From Semisulcospira habei (taxonomy: Eukaryota; Mollusca; Gastropoda; Semisulcospiridae), in contig BTPG01000007.1 in the NCBI GenBank assembly GCA_036245525.1, positions 164,669,160-164,733,159 on the forward strand: a DNA stretch of 64,000 nt, in the 5' to 3' direction. This document shows, piece by piece, positions 53,681-64,000 of this stretch; position 1 is the stretch's first letter; every line of letters begins with the position of its first letter. The notes under the pieces were generated by a model. The model saw only the letters and a list, made by a program, of their open reading frames with translations, had not been told where the DNA came from and did no database searches. The position numbers and the translations under genes are program-made.

Positions 53681-54261
53681 ACTTAGATGCATAACTTGGC
53701 TGCAACAGAGGATATATAAACACATATGAATATTAATAATTGAAGGACTACAGGCAGCGCAAACAAGAGGAAGAATTTTAAAAGAAACATAAAGAGACAG
53801 AAATACAAGCCCTAGAAACAAAAGAAAACCCCACCCTGTCAGGCTGACCAAAGTGATCCTGGCAAAAAAAAAGTTAACCCCACCCAAGCCCCCAAGGGTA
53901 GACCTGGGTGCGGGGTTTCGGTGAGAAATGTGACGGACAAACACATGGTACTGTGACGTAGTGCACATTATTTGGAGTGAGACACTATGACACGTCACTC
54001 GTTAGTCTCGTTCTGGGGTTAGGGTTACGGTTAACTATACTGGTATACATGGAGACAAAGTAATTCCATAATTTAAAAGTATATTCCAAATACGTGTATA
54101 TAGATTATTATTGTATCTTCGCATGGTAAAACATACCGCGACTACTATGCTATTTTGCGAATAGGTTGATATCCAGTGGTGTTTGGGATCATGCAGACAT
54201 GACTGGCACCTACAAGAAGTTTTCGCCCACAACGGAACTAAACGAACTGAGGTTTTCAAGC
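53681..54261. other. No gene; dispersed repeat shared with 16640-16760
   Basis: 53820-53925 is the reverse copy of the 16640-16760 repeat (CCCACCCTGTCAGGCTGACC, AGTTAACCCCACCCAAGCCC). Elsewhere featureless. Confidence 0.6.
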
Positions 54262-54437
54262 AGTCCCCTGAAGATTACATTGATTTCAAAAGGCACATAG
54301 ACCTTGATAATTCAAGGGCGGTGCCAGAATAGCTTGGCGCCTCCAGGCGCCAAGCTATTCTGGCACCACCCTTGAAATATCAAGAATAATCCACGTTTTT
54401 TCGCAGTGTCGGGGCTGGACTGGGGTAAACTGAGTTG
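54262..54437 (+). mobile_element. Family F-type element, ends decayed
   Basis: The core ATAATTCAAGGGCGGTGCCA..GAATAGCTTGGCGCC / GGCGCCAAGCTATTC..TGGCACCACCCTTGAA is nearly perfect with loop TCCA. The right flank GGGGTAAACTGAGTTG corresponds to the family end. No TTAA is left. Confidence 0.85.
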
Positions 54438-54960
54438 TTTTCAGTGAACAATTCGGTGAACTGAAGCAAAACCGTACAGACAATAGGCGTTTTGGTTATT
54501 TTGTCCTACAAAAACAGCGTTCTATTGTTTTTAGTGTAGCGCGCGCGGTATTGTTGCTGTCAGTTAGTAGGTAATCCGAAACAACTGCACCCCGCATTAC
54601 CAACAGGTCGCCCATGTCGCACTTCTTTGCACTACGTGCAACTGCACTAATTCGCACAAGTGCACCGCAGCGCACATGTCACGTTCACGCGCATGCCCAC
54701 TTTTAGACCGACTTTTCTTGCGTTGAAATCGTCTAGAATTTCGCGAATTAGGAAGGAAATATCTAGCATATGTGGCGGGAAAACAATCTAAATTACCTGG
54801 CAGACCTTTTTAACGTTGGTCTGAAAACAGCAAACAAGTTGCATGCCTTGCAGTTGCACGTGCAATAACTATTTCACGTCCAACGCTAATACCATGTGGA
54901 AGTTGACAGTTAACTTACAGAGCATACAAATAAATAAGCTCGACGTCTGCACAGATGAAC
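54438..54960. other. No gene seen
   Basis: Unique-looking, with a few GTGCA-rich phrases at 54640-54700. Confidence 0.4.
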
Positions 54961-54967
54961 ATCGCCC

Positions 54968-55223
54968 ATCTGCAAGAGGCACAGAACCTCATGAACCCAC
55001 ACAGATGCACGTTGGCTGTATTCGTGTTCTCTGAAACGGGATGGAGGAGTATACTTTTCATTTTCACCCCTTCCCTGCCTCTGGACGCAAATTCCGCTTC
55101 AAGATTACTCAAAGTGGTCTCAGCAAGAGGCATAGATCCTCATGAGCCCCCGCGACTGCGGGGGCTCATGAGGCTCTATGTCTCTTGCAGTTAGACTGTG
55201 TTCACTATTTTCTCGGCAGTTAA
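54968..55223 (+). mobile_element. Family B half copy followed by a family B element
   Basis: CTGCAAGAGGCACAGAACCT..CATGAACCC is a left arm at 54970-54997. The complete hairpin is at 55121-55190 (AGCAAGAGGCATAGATCCTC / GAGGCTCTATGTCTCTTGCA around CCCGCGACTGCGGG). The right end TTTTCTCGGCAGTTAA is at 55208-55223. Confidence 0.85.
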
Positions 55224-55576
55224 TTTGCCAAAGCCAGCTATTTCAGCATTCAAACGAATAAATTATAGTCTAGCCAGGATAAGTAAAGCAGCGAGGAGTT
55301 TTCGGGGTACATTGAAGTAAGAAGACGATGATTTTACAGCAAAAAAAATATATTTTGCGGGGGAGGGGGTATTTTTAAAAAACGCTGAACGTTGCCGTCC
55401 TTTCGAAGACATTATTTGTGTCTGTTGGCAATGAAAAGGTTAATGACAGCTGCCCACTTGGCTCCGAGATGGAAATTGCACAATGCAGTAGCACGTGCAA
55501 TGATTTTCTTTGACAGCTGGTATCAAATTCTTCCACGGAAGGCGGCGTTTTAAGGTGGTGCCGGAAAATAGTGTTC

Positions 55577-55645
55577 GTTGATCTGTGATTTTGTACCTTA
55601 CGGCTTCAGCCGTAACGTAAAAAGTTCACAGACTGGAACACACAT
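55577..55645 (+). repeat. Family D hairpin, decayed
   Basis: GATCTGTGATTTTGTACCTT..ACGGCTTC / GCCGTAACGTAAAA..AGTTCACAGACTGGAAC. Confidence 0.75.
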
Positions 55646-56335
55646 TTGCACTAAGCCAAAATGTCTGAAGTAACACGCAAGCACAATTTTGTTTTGATGA
55701 CAAAGTAGGCCTAATGTTGACATGTGCGTATACACGGTGGGTAATCCACGCCAACGATGTTCTTCCGCATTGACAGAGCAGGTAGGACTAATACTTTGTA
55801 CATCTTACCACGGTGAAAACCCGGCCAACTTCAAACGCACTTCTTTTTGTCATGTTTTTCAAACATCAGCATGAAGGCGAATACAGCAGACGCTTCACCA
55901 GCATGATGTCTTTTCTTCACACACATATTTTTAACTGGATAAAAATGAAATACGAAAACGACCTCGAAATTCGAGTTCGTCTAGCGAAACAAAAAATACG
56001 GAAACTTTTAAATGACTTGCGGACTGATTTGTAACTGTGCCCTGTCTTTCACCATTTCTTTTTTCACAGAGTCCTACGGAAACAATCAACGTCTTTTTAC
56101 TGCACAGTGCCCGAAAACTCCTTTCTGCTTTACTTATCTTGGCTACAGTATATTCACTCAAGTACTGAAATAGCTCGCTTTGGCGAAGATAACTTTATTA
56201 GTTTGGAAAGTAAACGAAACGGTGTTTGCTTCAAAATTTATTTTTTGCGTTACGGGGGCTTGGCTGCGGTTATTTGTCTTTGAAGGACCAACCGGTAGTC
56301 TGTATTTGAATCTAGTCAAGGCTTAGTCCATCCAG
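55646..56335. other. No gene seen
   Basis: The best frame here (55813-56034, 73 residues) has no recognised motif and no supporting context. Confidence 0.4.
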
Positions 56336-56339
56336 CAAT

Positions 56340-56460
56340 AACACACTACAACAAGATAAGGTTCGACCATGATAATTCAAGGGAGGTGCCAGACTACCTT
56401 AGTGGCGCCTGGAGGCGCCAATCTAGTCTGCCACCACCCTTGAACCATCATGGTGGGTAC
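56340..56460 (+). mobile_element. Family A/F relative, diverged core
   Basis: CACACTACAACAAGATAAGG on the left; core ATAATTCAAGGGAGGTGCCA..GACTACCTTAGTGGCGCC / GGCGCCAATCTAGTC..TGCCACCACCCTTGAACC. The right flank is missing. Confidence 0.8.
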
Positions 56461-56935
56461 ATAACAGAGATGTGGAATGTTATGTACTGTATATGTCTCG
56501 CTACTGTCATGGGCTGGCGATTGGGTACCACAAGGAAGGAAACTGGATCTAATCGTGTGTTTATCAGTTTGTCCAGCGTTAAGTTATTCCCCTTTGTATC
56601 TTTCCTCGAATTTTTCAAAGATATTAGCTCCCAGAACTTTCGGAAGATCCCTTCATCCTTTCTCGCCTCTAACTGTCATAGCATATCTGCGGCAAGGTAC
56701 ATCTTGGAAAGAAATGCGCCATCAACTGCACCTCAGTCTTGTTTGCAAAAGGTGGGGGTAACCGTGTAGGTGGTCTGGCGTTTTATTTCACAGGATTTAA
56801 CTCAGTTGGCACCATTCTACTTTTGAGTCAATGTATGACTTTAGCCATAACCATATGGTAAAAGTGGTATTATGACTAGGTTATAAAAAAAAAAAGCACA
56901 TTCACTTATGCATGATTGGAAAGTTAGAAATGACT

Positions 56936-57362
56936 TTAACCCTTTCACTGCCAGCTGATGCAGACTGCATTTCTTAATCCAAAGCCAAAGAGCCCCAGCC
57001 CGGCGCGTCCCCCCAAAAGTGAAACGTTTAAGGATTGACGTCTTTTTCCCAACATGTAGGTGATTTCAAAGACTGGGCACCAGACAGGGACTGGACACAT
57101 TTTGACCCAAGCTGCCGTTCAAACCGGTGGCCTTTTGAACGAAAATCGAACGCTCTATCACCTGAGCTAACAAGCTCCTCCAACGCCCCCTGTCCGTCCC
57201 GCCCAATCCCTCCAAGCTGTCCGTGGAACATGGATGCAAAGTGGTATCAGCAAGAATCATAGATCCCAATGAGCCCCTGCAACTGCGGGTGTCATGAGGA
57301 TCTAATCTATGTCTCATGAAGATGGATTGTGTTCACGTTTGTCTCAACAGTGAAGGGGCTAG
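56936..57362 (+). mobile_element. Family B element split by a tRNA-headed SINE
   Basis: TTAACCCTTTCACTGCCAGC at 56936, then the normal left flank to about 57000. A minus-strand tRNA-like repeat follows, then GGAACATGGATGCAAAGTGG (57228) and a decayed hairpin at 57247-57320, and the end CAACAGTGAAGGGGCTAG (57345-57362). The (CT)n starts just after. Confidence 0.78.
57005..57225 (-). mobile_element. tRNA-derived SINE-like insertion
   Basis: On the minus strand TTAGCTCAGGTGATAGAGCG is a strong A-box match, and the segment ACCGGTTTGAACGG downstream is B-box-like. The body continues GCAGCTTGGGTCAAAATGTG..TCCAGTCCCTGTCTGGTGCC. Spacing fits a tRNA head. The family is different from 18579 and 40194. 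Confidence 0.65.
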
Positions 57363-57370
57363 TTCGAATA

Positions 57371-58170
<800 letters not shown>

Positions 58171-58173
58171 CAT

Positions 58174-58291
58174 ATTATGCTGACATTTTCGTGTATGAGT
58201 TTTGAGCTGTGTGAATACAACCTCCAGTCTTAATTATGCTGGCATTTTCGTGTATGAGTTTTGAGCTGTGTGAATACAACCTCCAGTCTTA
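58174..58291 (+). repeat. Two 59-bp tandem units
   Basis: ATTATGCTGACATTTTCGTG..TATGAGTTTTGAGCTGTGTG..AATACAACC occurs at 58174 and 58233 with one base change noted (GACATT/GGCATT). A diverged relative is at 58527-58590. Confidence 0.93.
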
Positions 58292-58309
58292 AAGTGAGCT
58301 GCAACAGGC

Positions 58310-58516
58310 AACTCGAGTCCCAACAGCAGGAGATGGATTGACCATGATAATTCAAGGGTAATGGCAGATGAGCTTGGCGCCTAAAGGCGCCAAGCTGATC
58401 TGGCACTACCCTTGAATTATTATGGTCAACATAGTCCATCTCCTGCAAGTGGCACATAGTCATTAGGCAACACCTCCAGAATTTGAGAAATGGGACCTTG
58501 GGGCTAAAAGGGTTAA
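58310..58516 (+). mobile_element. Family A element, left end missing
   Basis: CAACAGCAGGAGATGGATTG; core ATAATTCAAGGGTAATGGCA..GATGAGCTTGGCGCC / GGCGCCAAGCTGATC..TGGCACTACCCTTGAATT; right end GGGGCTAAAAGGGTTAA. It is the left arm of a larger inverted arrangement with 59854-60003. Confidence 0.88.
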
Positions 58517-58689
58517 CTAGGATGGTGATTATATTAGACTAAGCTGATACTGCCGTGTGTGAGTTTATGAGCTGTGTAACTACAGCCGCTAAAAGTGACC
58601 TGCTCCAGGTAACCGCAGGTTAACAGTTCACAACATCTCTGTCACCTTCTTTGTGTGTCTTACAATAATGCTGGACAAAAGAGACAACT

Positions 58690-59142
58690 TGTAATAATAA
58701 TAATAACTATTATATTTATAACGCGCAAACTCCCTGCAGTGCAGGTTCTAAGCGCTGAACAAAGCCAATCAAAATGACAAACTAAACACAAATCAATAGA
58801 CAGCGGCAACACCAAATACAAATATGACAATACAAATTCAAAAATTAACAGCACATAAACACACCCTAAGCACAAACAATCATCGCAACATGAACTGGGG
58901 TCATCATGATGTTATTGTGAAACAGAAAAGAGACTGGAATATGGTAAGAGAGAGTAGTAAGATTGAAAAAGATGTGTTTTAAGCTGACTTTTGAAAGAAA
59001 TGACTGTGGGGGGCATCACGAATGTGCTTCGGAAGCGAATTCCAAATGACTTGTGGTGTTTGGATCTCGTAATATGAAAGATCTTTCTGCTCTTCTTCTC
59101 ATTTGCACATGGGAAAGTTCCAGGAACTCGCAACAAAGGCAA
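58690..59142 (-). mobile_element. CR1-like 3' fragment
   Basis: On the minus strand the C-terminal block TVISFKSQLKTHLFQSYYSL is followed by a 3' UTR closely similar to 3340-3540 (TAAACACACC..CAAACAATCAT read inverted) and a short AAT tail at 58692-58708. The 5' boundary abuts the TA-type MITE. Dead 5'-truncated copy of the family at 600-3620. Confidence 0.92.
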
Positions 59143-59463
59143 TAGGGCTCGGGAAGGTGACGTCATCACGCCAGTCGTGGCGGCCATCTTGTGAGGATAC
59201 GGGACTAAGCGCTCATAGGGAAATCGCTGTTTTTGAGATGTCAGGAAAGTCCTGATGTTCTATAAGCAATAACAGCAAGTCTTGCCATCACTGTAGCGAA
59301 CTGCTCACCTGAATATGTTTTTGTTTGTTTGCAAAGAGGAAGAAACATGAAGAAAAACGTGTTGAAACACTATTTCGCTATATCTGATGACTATGGTATC
59401 CTCATAAGATGGCGGCTGATGCGTCGACGCTGCTAGGCAACGCGGGGAACTTCCCGAGCCCTA
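59143..59463 (+). mobile_element. TA-flanked MITE, GGGCTCGGGAAG family, copy 2
   Basis: TA then GGGCTCGGGAAG on the left, CTTCCCGAGCCC then TA on the right: 12-bp inverted ends with TA duplication, as in Tc1/mariner-type elements (class inferred). Inner GGCGGCCATCTTGTG and ATAAGATGGCGGC are also inverted. Similar to 21782-22084 along its length. Confidence 0.9.
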
Positions 59464-59502
59464 TAGAAAGCCTCTGTTACGAATGCCTATTCACGAGAAT
59501 TG

Positions 59503-59596
59503 TTAACCCTTTGCGTGTTGGTAGCGGTTTTAGTCACGATGATTCCTGTAGGAATCATCGCGACTAAAACCCGGCTACCGACACGCAAAGGGTTAA
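59503..59596 (+). mobile_element. Family C palindrome, complete, TTAA to TTAA
   Basis: TTAACCCTTTGCGTG..GGTAGCGGTTTTAGTC mirrors GACTAAAACCCGGCTACC..CACGCAAAGGGTTAA around GATTCCTGTAGGAATC. Almost the entire 94 bp is stem. The CCCTTTG start after TTAA resembles known piggyBac-type termini. Confidence 0.94.
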
Positions 59597-59607
59597 AGCG
59601 ACTTCCA

Positions 59608-60003
59608 GGCAGTACAGAGTTAATAGTTAATAGTTCGCAATATCTCCTAATAAACGTTGATAATGTCTTACAATAATGCTAGGCAAAGAGCTACCCTAAA
59701 TTGTGAAGTCTGACTGTCGTAAAGTGATAGACTTTTCCGCGCGTCCTCTCCGGCGTACATAGGGTAGCAGGTCACCTTTAGCGGCTGTAGTTACACAGCT
59801 CATAAACTCATACACGGCAGTATCAGCTTAGTCTAATATAATCACTTTCCTATTTAACCTTTTTAGCCCCAAGGACCCATCAAGTTTTTCTCAAATTTCG
59901 GAGGTGTTGCCTAATGACTATGTGCCAGTTGCAGGAGATGGATTGACCATGATAATTCAAGGGTAGTGCCAGATAAGCTTGGCGCCTTGAATTATCATGG
60001 TCA
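59608..60003 (+). repeat. Mosaic arm: direct copy of 58594-58685 then inverted copy of 58310-58593
   Basis: 59608-59691 (CCAGGCAGTACAGAGTTAAT..GTCTTACAATAATGCT) is in direct orientation to 58594-58685. 59777-60003 is inverted to 58310-58593 (TCAGCTTAGTCTAATATAAT; CTCATAAACTCATACACGGC). It includes a core-deleted family A element from TTAA 59854, where AAGCTTGGCGCC joins TTGAATTATCATGG. Confidence 0.88.
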
Positions 60004-60084
60004 ATACCATTCCGTTATGCTCAAAAGGCAGCAGAAAAACTCTGGTGCATGTACCTGCTGACGTGAACTCTGAAATAGGGAAAG

Positions 60085-60118
60085 GGGGGGCGGGGGGGGG
60101 GGGGCGGGGGGGGGGGGT
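60085..60118 (+). repeat. G-run tract
   Basis: Runs of 7 to 14 G with C interruptions; G-quadruplex potential or an assembly-difficult site. Confidence 0.9.
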
Positions 60119-60133
60119 AGAAAGTCTCAGTTG

Positions 60134-60545
60134 AGGCAAGACAACACTGACAAACCCTTGTATCGACGCATTTTATTTTTAGCAAACAAATCCTGTCATG
60201 GAGCAGATCGCTTTAAAATATGGGTAGAAAAGTCTTAGTTTAACACATTCTGCTCCAGGACCGAAATCCGCAAATTTTAAAGTTACCCCCAGAAGACTGT
60301 GTTACACTTCTGAAAACAGATCGAGCGTGATAGTTCAAGGGTTGTGCCAGAATAGCTTGGCGCCTATGGGCGCCAAGCTATTCTGGCACAACCCTTGAAG
60401 TGTCACGCTCGATCCATGTCTTGCCGTGGCGTGTCGGAGTTGAATGAGTTAAGCAAGACAACACTGACAATCAGTTGTAGCGTCACATGTTAGTAATCAC
60501 ATTTTAGTCATCATATCCTCCCTGGAGCAGATCGCTTTAACAACC
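60134..60545 (+). repeat. Direct repeats flanking a family F element
   Basis: GCAAGACAACACTGACAA..GTTGTA..GTCATGGAGCAGATCGCTTTAA-type sequence occurs at 60134-60222 and 60452-60541. A related block follows the family F copy at 33378-33455 (GACAAGACAATATTGATAAC..GGAGCAGCGGATCG). Confidence 0.82.
60240..60452 (+). mobile_element. Family F element, complete
   Basis: Ends TTAACACATTCTGCTCC and GGAGTTGAATGAGTTAA. Core GATAGTTCAAGGGTTGTGCC..AGAATAGCTTGGCGCC, loop TATG, then its mirror. Closest in layout to 37528-37742. Confidence 0.94.
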
Positions 60546-61420
60546 ACCTTTTAAAAACGAAGTCATCAGGATAGTATCTTTAACCGTAATAACACTCTCA
60601 ATCTGAAAAAAAGAGCTGGGCCCTATCTCGGTCAGCAAGAGGCATAGACTCCCCATGAGCCGCTGCAACTGTAGGGGCTCATGCCAATCCATGCCACTTG
60701 CAGATGGAAGGGCGGGAAGGAACGATCGTTTACAAAAACACGTTGATAATGAAGTGATTATTCGCATGTTTCTTGAACATAAGCAACGCATGGTAATTAA
60801 GGCTATAGACCTAGGGAAGACTCTCTAGCACCTCCCAGAACTTGAGTCAACTTCTAGTCCTCAATCTCGCATATTTTCTTTCATCTCTGTTGTTGAAACA
60901 TGTGGGATGCTTCGCTGCTGCTCAGGCTATGTTACGTCTACATCGCTTGTGTCTATAAAGTGGTCGGCAAGAGACATAAATGAGCCCCGGTAGCTGGACT
61001 CACAATCCAGGGAAAAAAAACGGATTTGTTCAATAGCATGTCCGTTGAAAGGTCCTGGTAAATCAAAGTGGTACAGTTGGAGTGCGCCTGAGTTCAGTGA
61101 TCAGCGTTCAGGTCGTACTCCATAGGCAATAGATTTCCCTGTCCCCCATAACCCGCCCGTCAGGGCCATCCATGATCACCTCGGTGCTGTGGACGTTAAA
61201 CCCGAACTAACCAACCAACCATACATGAACGAATCCCCATTGCTGTGTGTTGAAGAAAGAGCGGTACTGAGCAACCGAGGCAGTGCATACACTTTCTCCG
61301 TAACCATGCACAGAGACTAGACATCGGATCTCGTGTGAATTATCGGATTACTATCCACGACTGAAACAGTCAGCACCATCTGTTATAGAATTACCACTGA
61401 CATGAAACAATCAACACTAT
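60546..61420. other. Decayed family B hairpins and a SINE-like end; no gene
   Basis: A mismatched B hairpin is at 60635-60705 (CAGCAAGAGGCATAGACTCC / GGGGCTCATGCCAATCC). A fragment GCAAGAGACATAAATGAGCC is at 60968. GGACGTTAAACCCGAACTAA..CCAACCAACC at 61191-61220 resembles the 3' end of a SINE; a weaker similar phrase is at 16978-17005. Confidence 0.55.
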
Positions 61421-61622
61421 CCAACTGCAAGAGACATAGATCCTCATGAGCCCCCGCAGCTTGCGGGGGCTTATGCTGATCTTAACCTCTTGCTGACACG
61501 ATTTTCAGCCCGGCATGCTTCTGGGACGGCTGTGGGTCTTTGGGGTGAAATTAACAAATATTTCAAAAACCCAGTCTGCGTCAGTCTGCCTCAACTGGCA
61601 GTGGAAGAGAAGACAGCGCAAT
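61400..61622 (+). mobile_element. Family B element, ends diverged
   Basis: Core AACTGCAAGAGACATAGATC..CTCATGAGCCCCCGC / GCGGGGGCTTATGCTGATC..TTAACCTCTTGC. The right flank CATGCTTCTGGGACGGCTGT..GGGTCTTTGGGG and CAACTGGCAGTGGAAGAGAA match the family. The next element begins immediately after. Confidence 0.82.
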
Positions 61623-61936
61623 TTAACTCATTCAGCCCGACGGCCGTATTTCCCAAATTTTGGAGGCGTCATCTAATGACTATGCACCAGGTGCAGGAGA
61701 TGGATCGACCATGATAATTCAAGGGCAGTGCCAGATTAGCTTGGCGCCGAAAGGCGCCAAGCTAATCTGGCACTACTCTTGATAATTCACCCTCGATAAT
61801 TCACTACCCATGATAATTCAAGGGCAGTGCCCGATTAGCTTGGCGCCGAAAGGTGCCCAGCTAATCTGGCACTACCCTTGAATTATCATGCTCGACCCAT
61901 CTCCTGCTGTAGTGCGTCAGGGCTGAAAGGGATAAG
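61623..61936 (+). mobile_element. Family A element with duplicated core hairpin
   Basis: TTAACTCATTCAGCCCG at the left; the right end GGGCTGAAAGGGATAA has lost TTAA. Two GGCAGTG..TTAGCTTGGCGCC hairpins follow one another (61716-61787 and about 61813-61891), joined by GATAATTCACCCTCGATAAT. The second has mismatches in one arm (AGGTGCCCAGCTAAT). Confidence 0.92.
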
Positions 61937-62046
61937 TGAAGCATGATCATAAAAAGGGCGGTACAAAATCTGTTACTATGCAATAATTATAATAATGTGT
62001 AGGCGTTAATTGGCACTTGGCGATTAATATGTGAGTCATATGTGTG

Positions 62047-62437
<391 letters not shown>

Positions 62438-62438
<1 letters not shown>

Positions 62439-62935
62439 CTTCCTACACATTCTACGCAATTATGGCACTGTTTTTGACTCTGACTTTATGTGTCATGGGT
62501 CTGCTATTTTATCATTAACGTTCACATTCTTCAATGATATCTTTCACCTCCAATGCGGCATAGATTCTCAAGAACCTCTGTTGACCTGACTCACACCATT
62601 GCACATATACCTCATATACCGGTCGACAGGCCATGCTAAAGCCCGAGTGTGTTACTATATCTTCAGTTTGGGCGGAGCATCGTGTTTTTAACAACAACAT
62701 TAAAGGGACCAGAAAAAATGTTATCTCTCTGATGACTATGTTAATAGCCTTCTGTACATAACGGATACGTTCTATGCTTCTGAGGCCTGCATCAGTTATG
62801 CCGTGTGTGGGGTGCATAGTCGGGTGTGGCTGCGGAAGAGTTTGCGGAATGAACGGGAAAGAGTAGGGGGGGGGGGGGGGCAGGAAATTCTTGAAAAACT
62901 TGTAACTTCCTGTTTCCGGTTCTAACACTGCCCCT
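62438..62935. other. No gene; TTAA-type end fragment
   Basis: TTAAAGGGACCAG at 62699 resembles the family M terminus at 41687. A G run is at 62869-62880. Confidence 0.4.
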
Positions 62936-62939
62936 CCCT

Positions 62940-63155
62940 GAAGCCGGCCAAGCTCTTCACTGTCAGTGTAGACGCCGCAGGTCGTGTTTTTGAAATCACA
63001 ACTTCAACGTCAATGATCCCCTGACGTCAAAGGAACATAGATACCAATAGTTTCAGCATAGAGGCACAGAAAAGCGATTGCGGGGGCTCATGAGGAGATA
63101 CAGCCTCTCAGTGCACTTGCGTGATGTTCATTTTCTTCGACAGTGAAGGGGCTAA
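62940..63155 (+). mobile_element. Family B element, core mostly deleted
   Basis: CTCTTCACTGTCAGTGTAGA on the left, TTTTTGAAATCACAACTTCA and GTCAAAGGAACATAGATACC in the flank. Only GCGATTGCGGGGGCTCATGA remains of the stem. The end CGACAGTGAAGGGGCTAA is at 63138-63155. Confidence 0.8.
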
Positions 63156-63163
63156 GGCTTTCT

Positions 63164-63165
<2 letters not shown>

Positions 63166-63221
<56 letters not shown>

Positions 63222-63315
63222 CTTTAAAGGAGATTTGTTAAGCACTTATTCTAAAAGTAGCTCTAAGCGCTGAAAAAATTACTCTAACAGCTAGCACGCA
63301 CACACACACAAAATA

Positions 63316-63382
<67 letters not shown>
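63166..63382 (+). repeat. (AAT)n and (AC)n microsatellites around a retroposon-like tail
   Basis: AAT units at 63166-63220. TTAAGCACTTATTCTAAAAG..CTCTAAGCGCTGAAAAA then resembles an inverted CR1-type 3' end (GCGCTTAGAG on the minus strand). AC units lie at 63298-63381. Confidence 0.8.
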
Positions 63383-63383
<1 letters not shown>

Positions 63384-64000
63384 GACACAAAAGCCTCAGA
63401 GTGGGTTACCTACCATTTTATGTGAAAATGGGTTCCCATATTTCTATTTATTCTAGGGCTCTGGAGTTGATGCGAATGTTTAGAACTCACCTTATGACTA
63501 AACTCTACAACTTAAAATAAAATAGACATTTTCTAGAAACAGAGCGACTGGATGGAGAAAAAAATGGGTTTCTACCAATAAAGTGGGTGCCTCTCACACA
63601 AAAACTGGCATTACAGTCAAAATGGGCGTCCTCGTCAAATCATTCATTTTAGCATGCACTATCTCAAGAAAATTAGGTGTCTGTAATAAAGTAAAGTTCA
63701 CGGAATATTTGATGCTTTTTTTCAACATTTATTTGATTGTTGTCATTTTTTCTTTCAACTTTATGTGTATTCCTTCTTTTTCCTGCATTAAAAGTGTCAA
63801 GCACAATGACACAACACACAGTGAACAAATACCTCACTAAACATACCTCTGGTTGATTTTGTTATGATTGTTTGGGTGTGGTTGTGGGGGGTGGGGGGGG
63901 GGGGCTCATCACTTTTGGTTTTATAGAGCTGCTTAATGCTCTCTTATGAATGAAAGATTTTCATTATCCCTGGAATCAGTAGGTCATTTCAGAGGTGCGC
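63383..64000. other. No gene; degenerate short tandem phrase
   Basis: AAAATGGGTTCCCATAT, AAAATGGGTTTCTACCA, AAGTGGGTGCCTCTCAC and AAAATGGGCGTCCTCGT recur over 63426-63640. A G run is at 63890-63903. Confidence 0.45.

Noticed and set aside
54011..54031. Telomere-like GGGTTAGGGTTACGGTT
   Set aside because: Only about two imperfect units; chance or an isolated remnant.
60085..60118. Regulatory G-quadruplex
   Set aside because: G runs exist, but nothing nearby suggests a promoter; could equally be simple-repeat growth or a sequencing-prone site.

Overview
The window looks like intergenic, repeat-dense DNA from a large animal genome, most likely a lophotrochozoan and probably a mollusc. That assignment is inference. 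It rests on the kinds of LINE present (CR1/L2-like with ATT tails, RTE-like), tRNA-derived SINEs, very many GT/CT/ATT microsatellites, and a TGACCTTGACCTTTG-containing repeat with GGACGAC runs. I found no convincing host protein-coding gene, rRNA or functional tRNA. Every long open frame is a retrotransposon protein or a product of simple repeats.

LINEs. A decayed CR1/L2-like element (about 600-3540) is split by a 5'-truncated LINE carrying an RNase H domain, inserted between 12-bp target-site duplications (TSDs). A 5'-truncated RTE lies at 9719-10998. A full-length RTE on the minus strand (11847-15138) has an intact 1004-residue endonuclease/reverse transcriptase frame and a 13-bp TSD. A third RTE (28442-29839, 11-bp TSD) has its 5' half inverted, as expected from twin priming. 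A fairly young CR1/L2-like element (about 50925-53620) sits inside a tandem-repeat transposon. A second, different copy of that transposon lies in reverse at the start of the window. A short CR1 tail lies at 58690-59142 on the minus strand.

Small elements. From about 16 kb to the end the DNA is packed with short hairpin elements. At least six sequence-unrelated families (GGCGCCAAGCTA cores, GCGGGGGCTCATGAGG cores, and others) are bounded at one or both ends by TTAA followed by CCC/CYC-type termini. This suggests several piggyBac-like MITE families whose interiors are near-perfect palindromes. Other elements include a PIF/Harbinger-like non-autonomous element with a TAA duplication (31871-32382), a TA-flanked MITE family (59143-59463; 21782-22084), two copies of one SINE whose 3' tail resembles the resident CR1 tail (18579, 40194), and other tRNA-headed repeats.

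How they interact. The layout is nested: elements lie inside elements, neighbours share one TTAA, cores have been lost or duplicated, and mosaics of direct and inverted copies occur (58.2-60.0 kb; 42.6-43.5 kb; 21.0-22.2 kb). The most notable features are the dense, multi-family TTAA/palindrome population, the intact RTE with its TSD, the twin-primed RTE with a fold-back junction, and the microsatellite expanded in only one copy of a repeat unit at 34.1 kb.
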